Shown: one piece after another, positions 22,755 through 35,163 of the stretch
Layout of the letters: every line of letters starts with the position of its first letter
How positions within the stretch are numbered: position 1 is the first letter of the stretch
NCBI GenBank assembly: GCA_028023455.1
Contig: JAQFVV010012573.1
Span: 124,001-188,000, forward strand
Reading direction: 5' to 3'
Length of the DNA: 64,000 bases
Origin: Epiperipatus broadwayi
Taxonomy: Eukaryota; Onychophora; Udeonychophora; Euonychophora; Peripatidae
The notes under the pieces: generated by a model
The model's input: only the letters and a program-made list of their open reading frames with translations
Databases searched by the model: none
What the model was told of the DNA's origin: nothing
Made by a program: the position numbers and the translations under genes

Positions 22755-22880
22755 ATGGGATCCTAGATGGAAGAAATAAGAAAGTATGCTGATGTGTTGT
22801 GGAAAAGAAAGGCTAGAGATTAGAGAAACTGGATTTTCATCATGTAGTGGGCCAATAATGATTGAAAATGATGATGTTAT
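22755..22880 (+). mobile_element. RTE-clade LINE 3'-end fragment
   Basis: The sequence resembles the 3' ends of the larger RTE copies: AATAAGAAAGTATGCTGATG parallels the IRKYAG segment of the copy at 41.3 kb, and AATGATTGAAAATGATGATG parallels the terminal repeat of the copy at 59.6 kb. It begins directly after Tigger copy 2. Confidence 0.6.
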
Positions 22881-25800
22881 AATTTGTAATTCAGAGTTTG
22901 TTATTCCATTGTATAAAAAATGTTCAGGTATTCTATAATTACATAGCTTTAGTATTCTTAAATTTTATATTAATTTATTTAACTTTTTCTAAATTTTTAA
23001 TACAATAATTTGTTTTAATTTGTAGATATTATTACATCTTTAGTACTTCCTAACATGTTATGATCACAGTCTGGTACATTATTTTCGATTAAAATGTAAT
23101 TTTTCAACCGAACATGCAATAGTTATTACTAAAATAGAGCTAAAACTATCATTCTAGACCACTACCTTATTGTAACCAATAAACTTAATCCAACATAGCA
23201 AGCAAGCATTATACTCTGCATTTTACTATCCTAATGTAAATCACAATCAGCATTGTTTTAACCATTTATTCCCTCATTTCAGTTCTATCTAATTATAATT
23301 TTTAGCTAATTATCAGCGATACAATTTCCTATACACTTTCTAAGGGTGAAAACCAAAAATACTTACTTTACTCCAAACAACTATTATTGAATATTCAAAT
23401 CAAATGTTTCCGTGATTACAACACATATATATCTAGATGGTTTGTAGTGCTCTCAAACGTTGATAACATTTTCCCATAACTTACAAAAACAATAATGTAA
23501 TACTGTAATGAAATGAATAGATAAAATAGAAAAATTACCAAATTAAAAAAAAAAAAAACATTATTACCCATTAAAGAGGTAAAAATTAAAAATATCTTCT
23601 ATTATTTTACATACATTTTACTACTAGTAAATTGCAATCTTTGAAATACAAACATACTTTGCATTTGTAGTGAGATATCCTACTATTGTTATTAAACTCT
23701 ATACAATTGCATATAGTAAATTATAAATGAAAAGAAATTTGATTGATGTAAAATTTCAAGTGCCACTAATTACCACACACACACACACACATTAAATGCA
23801 CAATCTGTATACAGTAATAAATTTTGTTAAAAATTCTTTATTATATGCCAACATATAATACGCATAATGAGTTTTGCCTGTTTTTTTAACATATATTCTA
23901 CATACTCTCATCTGAAAAATATTTTCAATTCTAGTATACCTAGTGCAAATTAGTAGTATTCAAGGTTTTCTATTTTGCAAAAAATATCTATATTTTAAAA
24001 TAATTTGCATTATTAGCTATATCCTTTATCTAGGCTGTATAAATTACAATGAATAAAGACATGCATTTATTATTAAATTTTTTAAATCAAAAATTATCGT
24101 TATGAAAGGATTAGAATCTGTTATAATTTAATATTAAAATTTAAATTCTAGTTTAATTTTTTTCAGTATACGATGAATATCAAAAAATTGAGCAAAGTTT
24201 AAAAAAAAAAGATTTAAAGTCATCATCAAAACAATAATTTAGAAGATGAGTATTTGCACAAAAAGTCAATTAGTTTTTATAACGTTTTAAAATAACAATC
24301 AATTAGCCAATATATATGATAAGCTGTGATATATAGTGTATTAGATTGTTATGAATATAATATGAGTTATGGAAATTGCAAGATATTTCTTTAAATAAAT
24401 TATATGAGTCAAAAAGTTTTAAACTTCCAAAGAATTAGTTAATATCTGCAAAAATATTCTGTATTCAAACTAATGATCTAAAAATTTTAAACATCTTTTT
24501 TTTTCTAAGTATTATAAATTTATTAAATAATATGCTATTATAAATTAACATTCACCAACAACTATCAAAATATTCATATGAATTTTTCTTTAACCTCATT
24601 TCCACAGCTATAGTATATACATTGTAAAGACAATTATTCTAAAACATATGATCCATACTAATGAAGCAACATTATCTCATAAATAGCAATATTTCCTTAT
24701 TGGATAAGCCAAAATGTAAAGGAGAACTAATAAAAATTACCAAAGTATAAAGGTAAAATAAGTACTGTTCAATGAATAGCTTGCAGACTTGGGTAATCAT
24801 GAATATAGCAAAAAATATTATAACTATGCAGGGCTAGCTAGCCTGCGAGTGCCTCATAGATTCGGGCAACCAAACATAATAAATAAAATCGTGAACCAAG
24901 CGTTTTTCTCCACTTATGCACTAAATATTTGGGCAATCTACTTAGGCAAATAAAATATATAACAAATAAATAGATATATATGTTGATCAACCAATGGTTC
25001 TGTGGCAGTTTAGATTTATATTTACAAAGGATTCATGAATTTATAGGGTGCCAATGGACCATAATAAATACATCTGCTCTACAAAGAAGATAAAGTTCAA
25101 TAAATAATATTTTACTTGCTAATGAGCTATAGTATGGATATTTACTTAAATATTTTAATTGTAAATAAATTGTGTAATAAAGTAGTTTTATAATGATTAT
25201 GCAATAGAAAAATCAAAATACTTTGATTTATAAAAATAATATTTATTGACATAAGCATTTACTCGCTGAGGTGACTATGACAAAGAACATAGTTCTAATT
25301 CTATCAACTGCAATCTAATATATATAGGCAAAATAAGAGTCATAGATCATGTGACCCTATCTCTTAAGCTTATGTTTACAATTTAGTCATGATAGATTGC
25401 AATTAATAAAAATTATCTATAATTAAAATTATTAAAGCATACAATCATAAAAAGTTTAATTATAAGTTCTTTCTCACACAAAAAAATAATAATATGACAA
25501 TTGATTTCAGTCTTAATTAAGTCAATCTATTATTTAAGTTTATATTGAATGATAAAAGTGCCTTATAATTAAAGTTATTAATAAAAAAAAACTATGATAA
25601 ATATTTTATTGTTAAGCTACTATTATGCTCTTAACCATTATTAATAAATGAAATTTATTTCATTTAGATAATTTAAAAGAAATTTTTCTTTTAGCTTATA
25701 TACATATAATTTCAGCTTAGATTCTATTATCCCGACGTTTTTTTTTGGCACATTGATGATAACAAAATACAAATGTAGTTTTCCAAGAATAATTTTATCC

Positions 25801-28263
25801 TTAAATGGAATTCAAAATTCTTTTGTCGATATTACAATCCATGGTAAATTTTGTTAGTTTCATAGCTTCATGGCGGTTAAGCATAATGTTTGTTGTAATC
25901 ATTCCATTTAAATCATAAAGATATCAAATGAGGGAAAGTTTTGTATTCCCTCCTCCTTAAATAAATTTTCCACTCACAGTACAAACTTCCTTCATCCAGA
26001 ATCTATTTGTAAAAGTAAGGTAAGATAAAACACAAAATTTTAACCAAACAAAAATGTGTGTTTTCCTTGCTGAATTTGTTTCTGTAACTATGATAACACA
26101 AAATGCAATCTTTTTCTTTTCCTTTTTTTAAACATTGGCTTGTGAACATATGATTTTCTTCTTTTTTAAATCTTAATAATAAGGCATTGTTATCATTCGA
26201 AAGAACTTAGCAAGATATTTTATTTTTAAATTTGATAAATGATGCATCCATTCATTCTAAATTTATCTCAAATTAAATATATTTATTAAATAGAAACCTT
26301 TAATTGTTTTCTTTATTTAATTATTTATACACCACAGAAGGGAACTATAGATGGTAACATGTGTACATCACAATATGTATATATAAATTTGAGTTATTAA
26401 ATTCTTGTTTTATCCGTACTCTTCTTCGGGTTCAGTTTTCATTAATCTGAGCTGATATTATGCATGGAATTTATCAAATCTGCAACTTATGAAAGTAGAG
26501 ATTTATAGGTTTGTTTTTTTTTTTTTGTGGAAAATATTTAATCAGTTTAAGAATAATTCAAATCACTTAATATAATCTCATTTACTTAGGAGATATTTTA
26601 TTTTTTATCAACTGCTTACTCTTAAGTATATGGATCAGAATCATGATGTTATATATATTTACGTTTATTGCTCTTAACAAAAAATTCTTTAACTGTAGAT
26701 TTTCCAAAAACACAGAACATTAATTGATAGTAAGTCAAAACAGCTAATTACTTTTACATAGAAGGAAAAACAAAATTCTAATTGGGTAACTAACAAACTG
26801 ATTGTGAAAAAACAACAACTTTGGAATGAAATATGAGGTAAGATTTGTGGCAGATGAAAAGGCATGATGCATCTACAGATAATTATATGACCATCACCTA
26901 ATTTTTTGCATACAATACACCAGAAATATACAAAACAAACAAGCCAATTTGGATTTTCATGAATATTTCAATAAAATCAATAATTACCAAATTATAAAAA
27001 GTAATTAGAAAATATTACAAGCACTGTTTAAGATAAACTGAACCATATAATCCTTAACTAAGATTGATTTTTACTTGCCTTCTCTTTTTAAAAATCATTA
27101 TAAAATAACATTTGTTTTCAAATTTTATTTCAAAAGTTTATTTTTTTTTATAATTTATTGGTAAAATAAAATGAACAATAATTTAATATATATATTGATA
27201 TAAACATTTTCATGGGAAAAAAATATCAAATGTTTTTTTCAATTTTTTTTCTTTTAGAGAGGAGGGTTTCCAGTGCATAAAATCATGTACACTCATTATC
27301 TAAAATGTAAGCTGACATTTTAATAAAGACTAGTTATTTTCTAAAAATAGTACTGATAGAGGAAAAATCTTAAATCTAAGTTTATAGAGAGATAATAGAT
27401 TCCACTAAATTATAATGGAAAAAAGAAACAAAAACAAAATAAGGCAAAACTACAATATATTGATGAGAAATCATAACAATTATTTAAGCACTTTCCACTA
27501 CATTAAATAAGTTTCACGTATCATCTTTTTTACTTAAACAATCATTTTTTGTGTGCATTTGTATGGTTTCTTTTTCTTTGATAAGTCTGTCTCAGAATTA
27601 AAAAAATGTTTAATTTCACCAAAATCACATGATAAAAGATTATATGGTAGTTTCTAAAAGCATTTGTTATGATAGTTTCTCAGTATATCTACTTATCTAT
27701 TTGTTTGGTCAATTTTAAGAGTGGAGTAAATCAAGCAGTAAATTTTATAGACTCCCTGATTTTCGAAAAATATTCAAAAATTTTGTTTTTGTACAGTAAT
27801 TCCATGATATTTATGGCATTTACATTTAATCCTTTGCAATGGATGATTGAAACTACAGATAATAATAATCTCTATATGTATACTTTTAATATATATAAAC
27901 ATTTTATATCTCTAGATATGACTTCATTGCTATGTATAAGATTAATAGTTAGAATCATGTGTGTTATCTACTGAACAATTATTATTTAAAATAAAATAAG
28001 CATTAGTTATTTTACTTGATATAAATCTGTATAATACAATTTAATTTCAAAATTATCCACTTTAAGATAACAACAAAAATAGAAAATTTAGTTAGGAAAA
28101 AAGGGTACGGAATGAATGGAGAAAAAAAAACATATTCACATATAAATTTAAATAAATCTAAGAAAGTTATTCATGCCAACTCACAAGAATGATCTGCAGA
28201 TTGTTCTTAATATTATGAATGAAATGAATAAAGAATTTGATATAGTAGATAAATAAAATAAAA
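22881..28263. other. AT-rich intron sequence
   Basis: Contains an AC microsatellite (23774-23790) and a scrap of the family A end (GAGTTTTGCCTG near 23870). Otherwise nothing recognised on either strand. Confidence 0.5.
23774..23790. repeat. AC dinucleotide microsatellite
   Basis: An uninterrupted run of about eight CA/AC units. Confidence 0.9.
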
Positions 28264-28744
28264 AATTCAATACTAAAGTTACTTTATCATTCAATAAAAG
28301 AAAAAAAATCAATAACTTTTACTTGAATAATTATCACTGTAAGACCTGGATCACTTTAAATATTTTGATAGCTTTTTAGGTGGAAAAACAGACTTAACGT
28401 TAAGATGCAACACATACTATAATGTCTGCTGCTATAATTAACAAGACAAATCACAAGGTATTTCATCACAACAATATAATTTCTTCAATTAAAAATTAAT
28501 TGCTTATATATAAAGCTGTAACATAAAAAAAAAAATAATTCAATACTCAAGTACTTTATCATTCAATAAAAGAAATCAGTTTAAATATTTTGATAGCTTT
28601 TTAGGTGGAAAAACAGACTTGAGGTTAAGATGCAGCAATACTAGAATGTCTGTTGCTATAATTAACAAGATAAATCACAAGGTATTTCATCACAACGATA
28701 TAATTTCTTCAACAAAAAATTAATTGCTTATATATAAAGCTGTT
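28264..28744. repeat. Two-copy tandem duplication
   Basis: A unit with TTTATCATTCAATAAAAGAA, then TTTGATAGCTTTTTAGGTGG, then TTAATTGCTTATATATAAAG occurs twice. The first landmark is about 270 bp apart between copies but the second only about 225 bp, so the right copy has lost about 45 bp. The copies differ at few sites, suggesting a fairly recent duplication. I find no hammerhead motif in it. Confidence 0.8.
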
Positions 28745-31700
28745 TATTCTGCAAAATTTATATTGTTATTCTGAGACAAATTCTTATCTCAAAAAAGAGC
28801 CTTTGATTTTAATACAAAGGCAAAGGAAATTTTCATTTATGGATGTTCCATACTATTATGAAAATGCAATGGAAAAATCATGAGATCAATTGCTATGTTC
28901 TTCAGATTTCCAGAAATAATACTATTTAATCTACAATTGAAAAAACATGCTTTTATTGTATTGGTTACATAAAATAGATAAAGAATAGCAGACTTGATAC
29001 AGAGGTATTTTACGATAAACTTGAGCATGGTTTTTGTGGAAAAAAATTATCCTGTTTCTGCTGTAAAGATAATTTTGAAGACACTAAAAAAAATAATATT
29101 ATTTGCTTTCATTGATAGAATACAGCCAAGTACAAATTAGCTACAATAAGGCAAGAAGGTGAAGTTTTCAAAAGTTTGTTACAGAAAAGAGTAAAATAAA
29201 ATATCATAGAATATCAAATTATAAATGTGGATATATTTATGGTAAACAAAATGGAATATACGATGTGTAGCCATTGCAAAATTCATCTTTAATAATAAAT
29301 TGAAAGGTTGCCAGTCTCTCGCATGCACTTACTGTTGCTTCTCAGACAGCCAATCAGATATTAAGACAGCAGCCTGAAGAGCGATCAAGCCTCAACATAT
29401 GACAGAGTTTTATTATTTCTTGATTTCTCTCTTCTTATTTTTGTTGGAGTTAGAATAACCACACCCATTTATATATGGCTGCTAATAATTAATACTATAT
29501 ATTGTAACCATGTGATATGCCACCTGTTTTTATTGGAGCATTTCTAACAGTGCAGTATATAATACTTAGCCATAAAAAGAAAATAAAAGATAAAATAAAA
29601 CTAATAACTAGAGACATAAAACTATATCATTCAATATGTAGATAAAATGGTCTCACTTAATAAGCAATGTCTAATATATTTATAGTTAAATAGTTATCTA
29701 GTAAAAGATATTTACAAAATATATAATTGCTATTCATATGTAATTAAAACTTAATAAAGTGTGTGTTCATAATGTAAAAATTTTATAAAAGTTAAAAGAA
29801 AGAAAGCTAGCTGAATGAATATTTTAATTTTAATGTTGAAAATTTATTGGGTTACTAGATTGCTGATGAGTTAGTTAAAATGATTTCATTTAATCACCTT
29901 CATAATTTATACTTCAGTTAAGTCTTAATCATCCAATAGCATGTAGTTATTTAAAGTTGAAGTGGATTATTAAAAGAAGCTGGCCTTAAATAAGATTAGT
30001 TTTACACTCTTAGGTGTGTGTGCATGCATGGGTGTATATGTTGACTTTTTAGATCTTTATTTTTATTTATTAAAATATTCAATTTATTTATTAACTTTTT
30101 AAAAGTAAAATAGATAATAAAACTTGGCAAATAAAATATTTATTATTCTAAAACTTCCGATAGAAACCAAAAAAAAATCCAAATATGAAAATCAATAAAT
30201 TATTACACGTATTTTCTGTTTATTATTTTTTTTTTAAAAAAAAAAAGGAAAAACTTTATTCATGTTAACCTTAAAATTGAAACACAGAATACTGACACGT
30301 GATATTGTTTTTTTTTTTTGATATTGAAGAAAAGAGTGTGGAACTGAGGGATTATTTGGAGTTTCATCATGAAGGTGGTCCGAATAAGAAAGAAAAAAAA
30401 AAAAAACAGTGTAACTTTTATTATTTACCTTTTTGTTTTTAAAACAAACTATAAACTATATTTGTTTTTTAAAGTCTTCACATCAATGAATTGCTGAAGG
30501 AGAAATTAAGGTATCGGGTTTTGTGCTTTCTTTAACTAAACGATCTAAAGTTCATAATAATGTGCCAAGATAATACTTTTAACTTAACATATAACTTTAA
30601 AAACTTTCACCAAAAAAGATGGTAATCTTAATTGAAATCATAAGGAAAATTCTAAATAATTATTTAATGCTAATAAATCGTATTCTTTGTGGCAGTAAAT
30701 TTAAGACCAAGTTAAAAATAATAATAATAAAAATGTTAAGACTGTTCAAAATTAAAGTAACTTAAATAAATGTTTGGTCTTAATTATTAACTTTAAAAAA
30801 AAACAAAAAAACAAAATCTAAATGATAAAAAAAAAAAAAACATAGAGAAATTGAATACTATTTTTTGTAAATTAAAAATTTATTAATGAAAACTGGCATA
30901 TCATTTTATTTTATGGCGGCAATGTTTCTTTATCATCTGCTCCTCCAGAAAGGGCGGAAAACTGTTAATAAAATATTTTTTAATGAAACCGTAGATAACT
31001 ACTAAAATCTTATACTTAATAATAATTGTACAAAATTGTCATATTCAAACTAGCTAGTTAATATTAAATTGTGTCATATAATGGATCCATACCTGTTCAT
31101 GTTTAAAGTAGTATATCGTATTCGTGTGCTTGTCTACTATCATAGTGAAGTTGTAGCTGCTTTGTTGTTTTTTTATACAAAATAAATAAATAAGTAAATA
31201 TATTGGTTTGAAAAATACTAATGCATCCGTATTATTCCCATAGCTAACAACGTGGGACCTCGCGCCGTAAATTATTTGCTTACTGTCGAGGAAACTTTAC
31301 TAATGAACTGATTTTATCATCATCATCATTATTATTATAATTTTTATTTTGGTTTTTTTTTTTAAAAAAAAGTAATATAATAGTCATATATTTTATGCTT
31401 TATTTTACATGTCCATGTATCTTACTATACCATCTGAAATTGTCTCAAGGAGTTTTTAATAAAGTGTGTAGAGATTTTTATTACACATACGTAATTTTAA
31501 ATATATTGGCAAGGGTTTAAATTTAAAATTGCATATTCTTTATAACTTGGGACAAATAATCATTACAGATGTGTTTATCATAAGTTTTAATAATTTTCTT
31601 AATATCATTCGTAGAAAAAATTAGATTTTGAATTTGTCTGAGAACAAATTTATTTCATTAACCATTTAATTAATAATATTTATTGCATTAATCTGTCCAC

Positions 31701-34700
31701 TTTATTATGCTCATTGTTCGTATGCATATTCCTTATCTTATGCAAATATTTACTGTGCTATTTTAATGGGTTTATAGTCGTTTTGACTAATACTTTCCTG
31801 TGGGTTTCGGATATTGATGAATGTGTGGATTTTAATGTTTATACAAGCTCTTAATCCTTATTATTAGGGATAAATTTGCCAGTGTGAGAAATAGTTATGC
31901 TGTATAGCTCTAGATTTATCAAACAGTATACTATTTACGATGTTTATGGGATGGAAATGATCTCCCATTATTATATGTATTTGCCATGAGATGACAGTGT
32001 TCCAAAATATTTTATATAGCTTATTTAGTTAGATTCCATGGAGAGAATCATTCGTCTTTGATGTGCTTTCTCTTTTCTTAGGTTGTAAGACTGCGACTTT
32101 GCCTTCACTTATGCTTGATAGATAAGCATGGGAGCCACCATTATTATAGTCAGGTGTCTTGCTCTAAGAAGCTTATTTAGTGATGTTGTCCCTCATGTGC
32201 AATTTAAAAGACTAGATTGTCCACCACAGAAGGTGTAGACTATTGTATTTATAAATGTTATGGCAATGATAGCTAGTTATTGAGGTAGTAATTTTCAGTG
32301 CTTTGGTTGGTCATAATAATATCCGTATTGTGCTACTGTGCTTTGCCAGTGGTATACAAGTAAATCCACAAGATTTAATAACTTAATTCCTTAATTTAAA
32401 GCATAGCATGATGGGAATATGCAGACCAAATGCTAGTTATAGACGTCATGTGGAAAAATTCACCGAGGGGTTTGTAAGTTCCATAAATTTTAAATTTAAT
32501 ATTATTACGTGGTCTTTAAATAAGTTAACCAGCAACGTATGTGCGACTTCTGATGAATGTTTTTATTTATCCTTAGTTTTAAAATTAATATAGTGTGAAG
32601 CAGATGTAGTGTAATGATGACAGTTATCATTATCATATTAGCCAGCTAAATTAGAAGCAGCAATAAATTATCTTGAAGTCAATCTTCATAAATTTGTTAT
32701 ATGATTTTAATAGTAAGATATCATAAAGGCGCTAAGATGTAAAATATATCGAAAATGTTAAGTAGCTTAAGATGCAAACTAGCCAACTATTATAATTATT
32801 ATTTTCAAGTTCATTAATGTTTGTTCAATGCCTTAGATGAAGTAGAATAAATTGTGATTTCAAATAAATATTTAGCCAGAAATCATAATAATTTATAATC
32901 ATAAGTTTATTGTGCAATTTCGAAAACCAAAAAGCAATAGTTTTGACATAAAATGAACTTAAATTATTAATTCCTCAGAGTTAAAATGGAAAGGATCTAG
33001 TAGTTATGATGTGTAAGCTGTGATTATATTAGTGTGCTGTAAATAACTTTTTTTTATGTCTAAATGTAATAAATGTATTTTTAAAATTTATTAAAATTTA
33101 GTTTTTGAGTATTTTTCTGTGAGACATTCTTCTCTTTGGTTCCACAAACCCATCAAATGAAATAGAATGTATATTTTTCGAATCAGATAATTATTATTCT
33201 CATGATCCAAAGATTACTAATAATTAATAAAAAAAAAATGATATCAATTTGTTTTAATTAAAATTTTAAATTGACAACTGTTCAGTTAAGTATTGCAATG
33301 GATGTATCCATCCATAATTCAGACTGTACATTATTAACCTATTATCAGAATTTAAACATTGTAAATGAAATATTTTATCTGTGTTGTTTAGGATAAGAGA
33401 GGGAAATGAAATGTAACCTTTTCCCTTTTATTAGTTGAATGCCATTCTAGGTAAAAGGCTGTAAATATTCTAAATTTATTTACATGATTTTTTTTATATT
33501 AAATATTGGTTGAATAAAGTAAGCATTTTCTTTGGTGATTTACATGATTATTATTAGGATGTTAATCAAATGCATTAACTCATAGGAAATGTATGTTATT
33601 AAAGCCTGCTAGAATGTCATTCATTTGCCTTGCAACACTATACCACTACTTTATTTGATAAAATACCAGAAAGAAAACCCTGAGATTTTTATTTTGCATT
33701 ACATAAAAGGCCCGTTGTTGTTTGATCATATTAATGGATAATATTAAAGGTATAATAGTTTGTTTGTGAAAGTGCTAGTTTTCATAGCTCAGAGAGTTTT
33801 ATTGGGATGAAGGTGGAGATTTATTTTATTCTAAATTATTTATGAGGGAATGATTGAGTTTTTATCTTTTCCCAAAATTATATGTTTTATTTAGAGTAAT
33901 TTAATTTATTAGAGTTGAGCTCTTCCTTGGTCTTAATTGTATATCTCTGTAGCTAATTCTTTATATGTAACCAACCACTGAGTTTAGTTTATCTTATAAT
34001 CCTTATTGTTATCTGTAAGAATCTCAACCCAACCCAAGATATTGTGTAAAAGATATGTGTCCAACAATCAGAACTTGTTACAGTTTTGTTTGAAATATTT
34101 ATATAAGTTAGAGAGAAGGTCTATAAATTAGGGAGAATCAGAGAGCGATTATCATTGGAAGAAATCGATATTTAAGAGGAGTTAGAAAATGATTGTTTAG
34201 TGGAGAACAACTTGATCATCTTCTTCATCTTTCTTCTTCGACTTCTTCCATAGTTTACAATATATATAATAAAAAATCTATTGAAATCAATTTTAAAAAA
34301 TGATTGCTTCATGTTTTGAACATAATATTAGAGAAATATATACTGCACATTTATATATAGTTTTTAGATGAAACTCAATAATAGTTGATTCCATCACAAG
34401 TATAAATGAAAACAACAACATATAGCCAGTATACTAATATTTCAGTTTTGTTTCTTACATTATTTATCAAATCATAATTCACATTAAAATGAATAATTAA
34501 ATAGGAATTCATTATTGACCAACATCTGAGAGATTGAGTTTATTATTATTAAGTTTCATTATAAACAAGTAATTTAATATGTGAACAGATTTTATTTATG
34601 AAGTAAAAATCATAGATCCTAATTTGAATAAGTTTAACAAATACAACTAATTAACTATTTTGCTTATTTCTTTAATGAAGATTTATAATTTTGAAAATAA

Positions 34701-34974
34701 AATGTTTTGATGATGGACAATACAGTAACACAATTAAAACATTAAAAAAAAATGCCAATAATTGAAAACTGAAAAAATAAAAAAATAAAAAGGAAGAGAA
34801 AAATATTAGCTTCATGCATTATATGTGCAGGTGCAGCCATGCATATGCTGAAGAAACCCATTTGTTAATGGAAATTTGACATTAACATTCTATATAAACA
34901 GAAACACACATATAAACATATTTATTTATAAAGAGCAGGAGCATAAGCTAAAAAAATCATACCCAGTTGGATAC
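28745..34974. other. AT-rich intron sequence
   Basis: No exon or mobile element recognised. Parts (29300-29520, 31080-32600) are less AT-rich but have no long frame or known motif. Long A/T homopolymers near 30220, 30380 and 30830. Confidence 0.45.
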
Positions 34975-35163
34975 CTAGACAGCAAAGATGATGTGTGTGT
35001 TTTAATAGGATCAGGATCATGAGTAACTAAAGCACTATAATCAGGATTATGTTTCAGCCAAGCCATGAGAGCTTCACAGGCTTGTTGTTGCAACCCTTCG
35101 TTTGTATAACACACAGCAAGAGCCATCAAGGCAGTCAAATTCGTCGGTTCTAAACTGATGCAC
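34975..35163 (-). CDS. PEX5: PEX5 internal exon (TPR2/TPR3 and following linker)
   Basis: The acceptor is a T-rich tract plus TTTCAG at 35164 upward. The exon reads (split codon) [60 protein letters not shown], then LS. It aligns with human [36 protein letters not shown], the second and third TPR repeats that help form the PTS1-binding groove. The donor I prefer is CTAG/GTATCC at 34974, which joins to the 4183-4261 exon as SLLS-S-DSL, close to human. A second donor 12 nt further on (CTGG/GTATGA, exon end 34963) is in the same phase and would add RYPT-like residues. The codon phase (1 nt in, 2 nt out) matches both neighbours. Confidence 0.93.

Larger units (their letters stand above)
4262..34974 (-). 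other. PEX5: Giant PEX5 intron (about 30.7 kb)
   Basis: The interval lies between two exons whose reading frames join exactly and whose peptides are contiguous in human PEX5, so no missing exon is required. It is filled with mobile elements, described separately. I see no convincing nested host gene on either strand. Confidence 0.85.

Noticed and set aside
27669-27974. 101-codon plus-strand frame in the giant intron
   Set aside because: No recognisable motif, skewed composition and no flanking promoter or splice logic; treated as chance.
29863-29890. CTGATGAG motif as a further hammerhead
   Set aside because: No GAAA at suitable distance and no stem II or stem I pairing.
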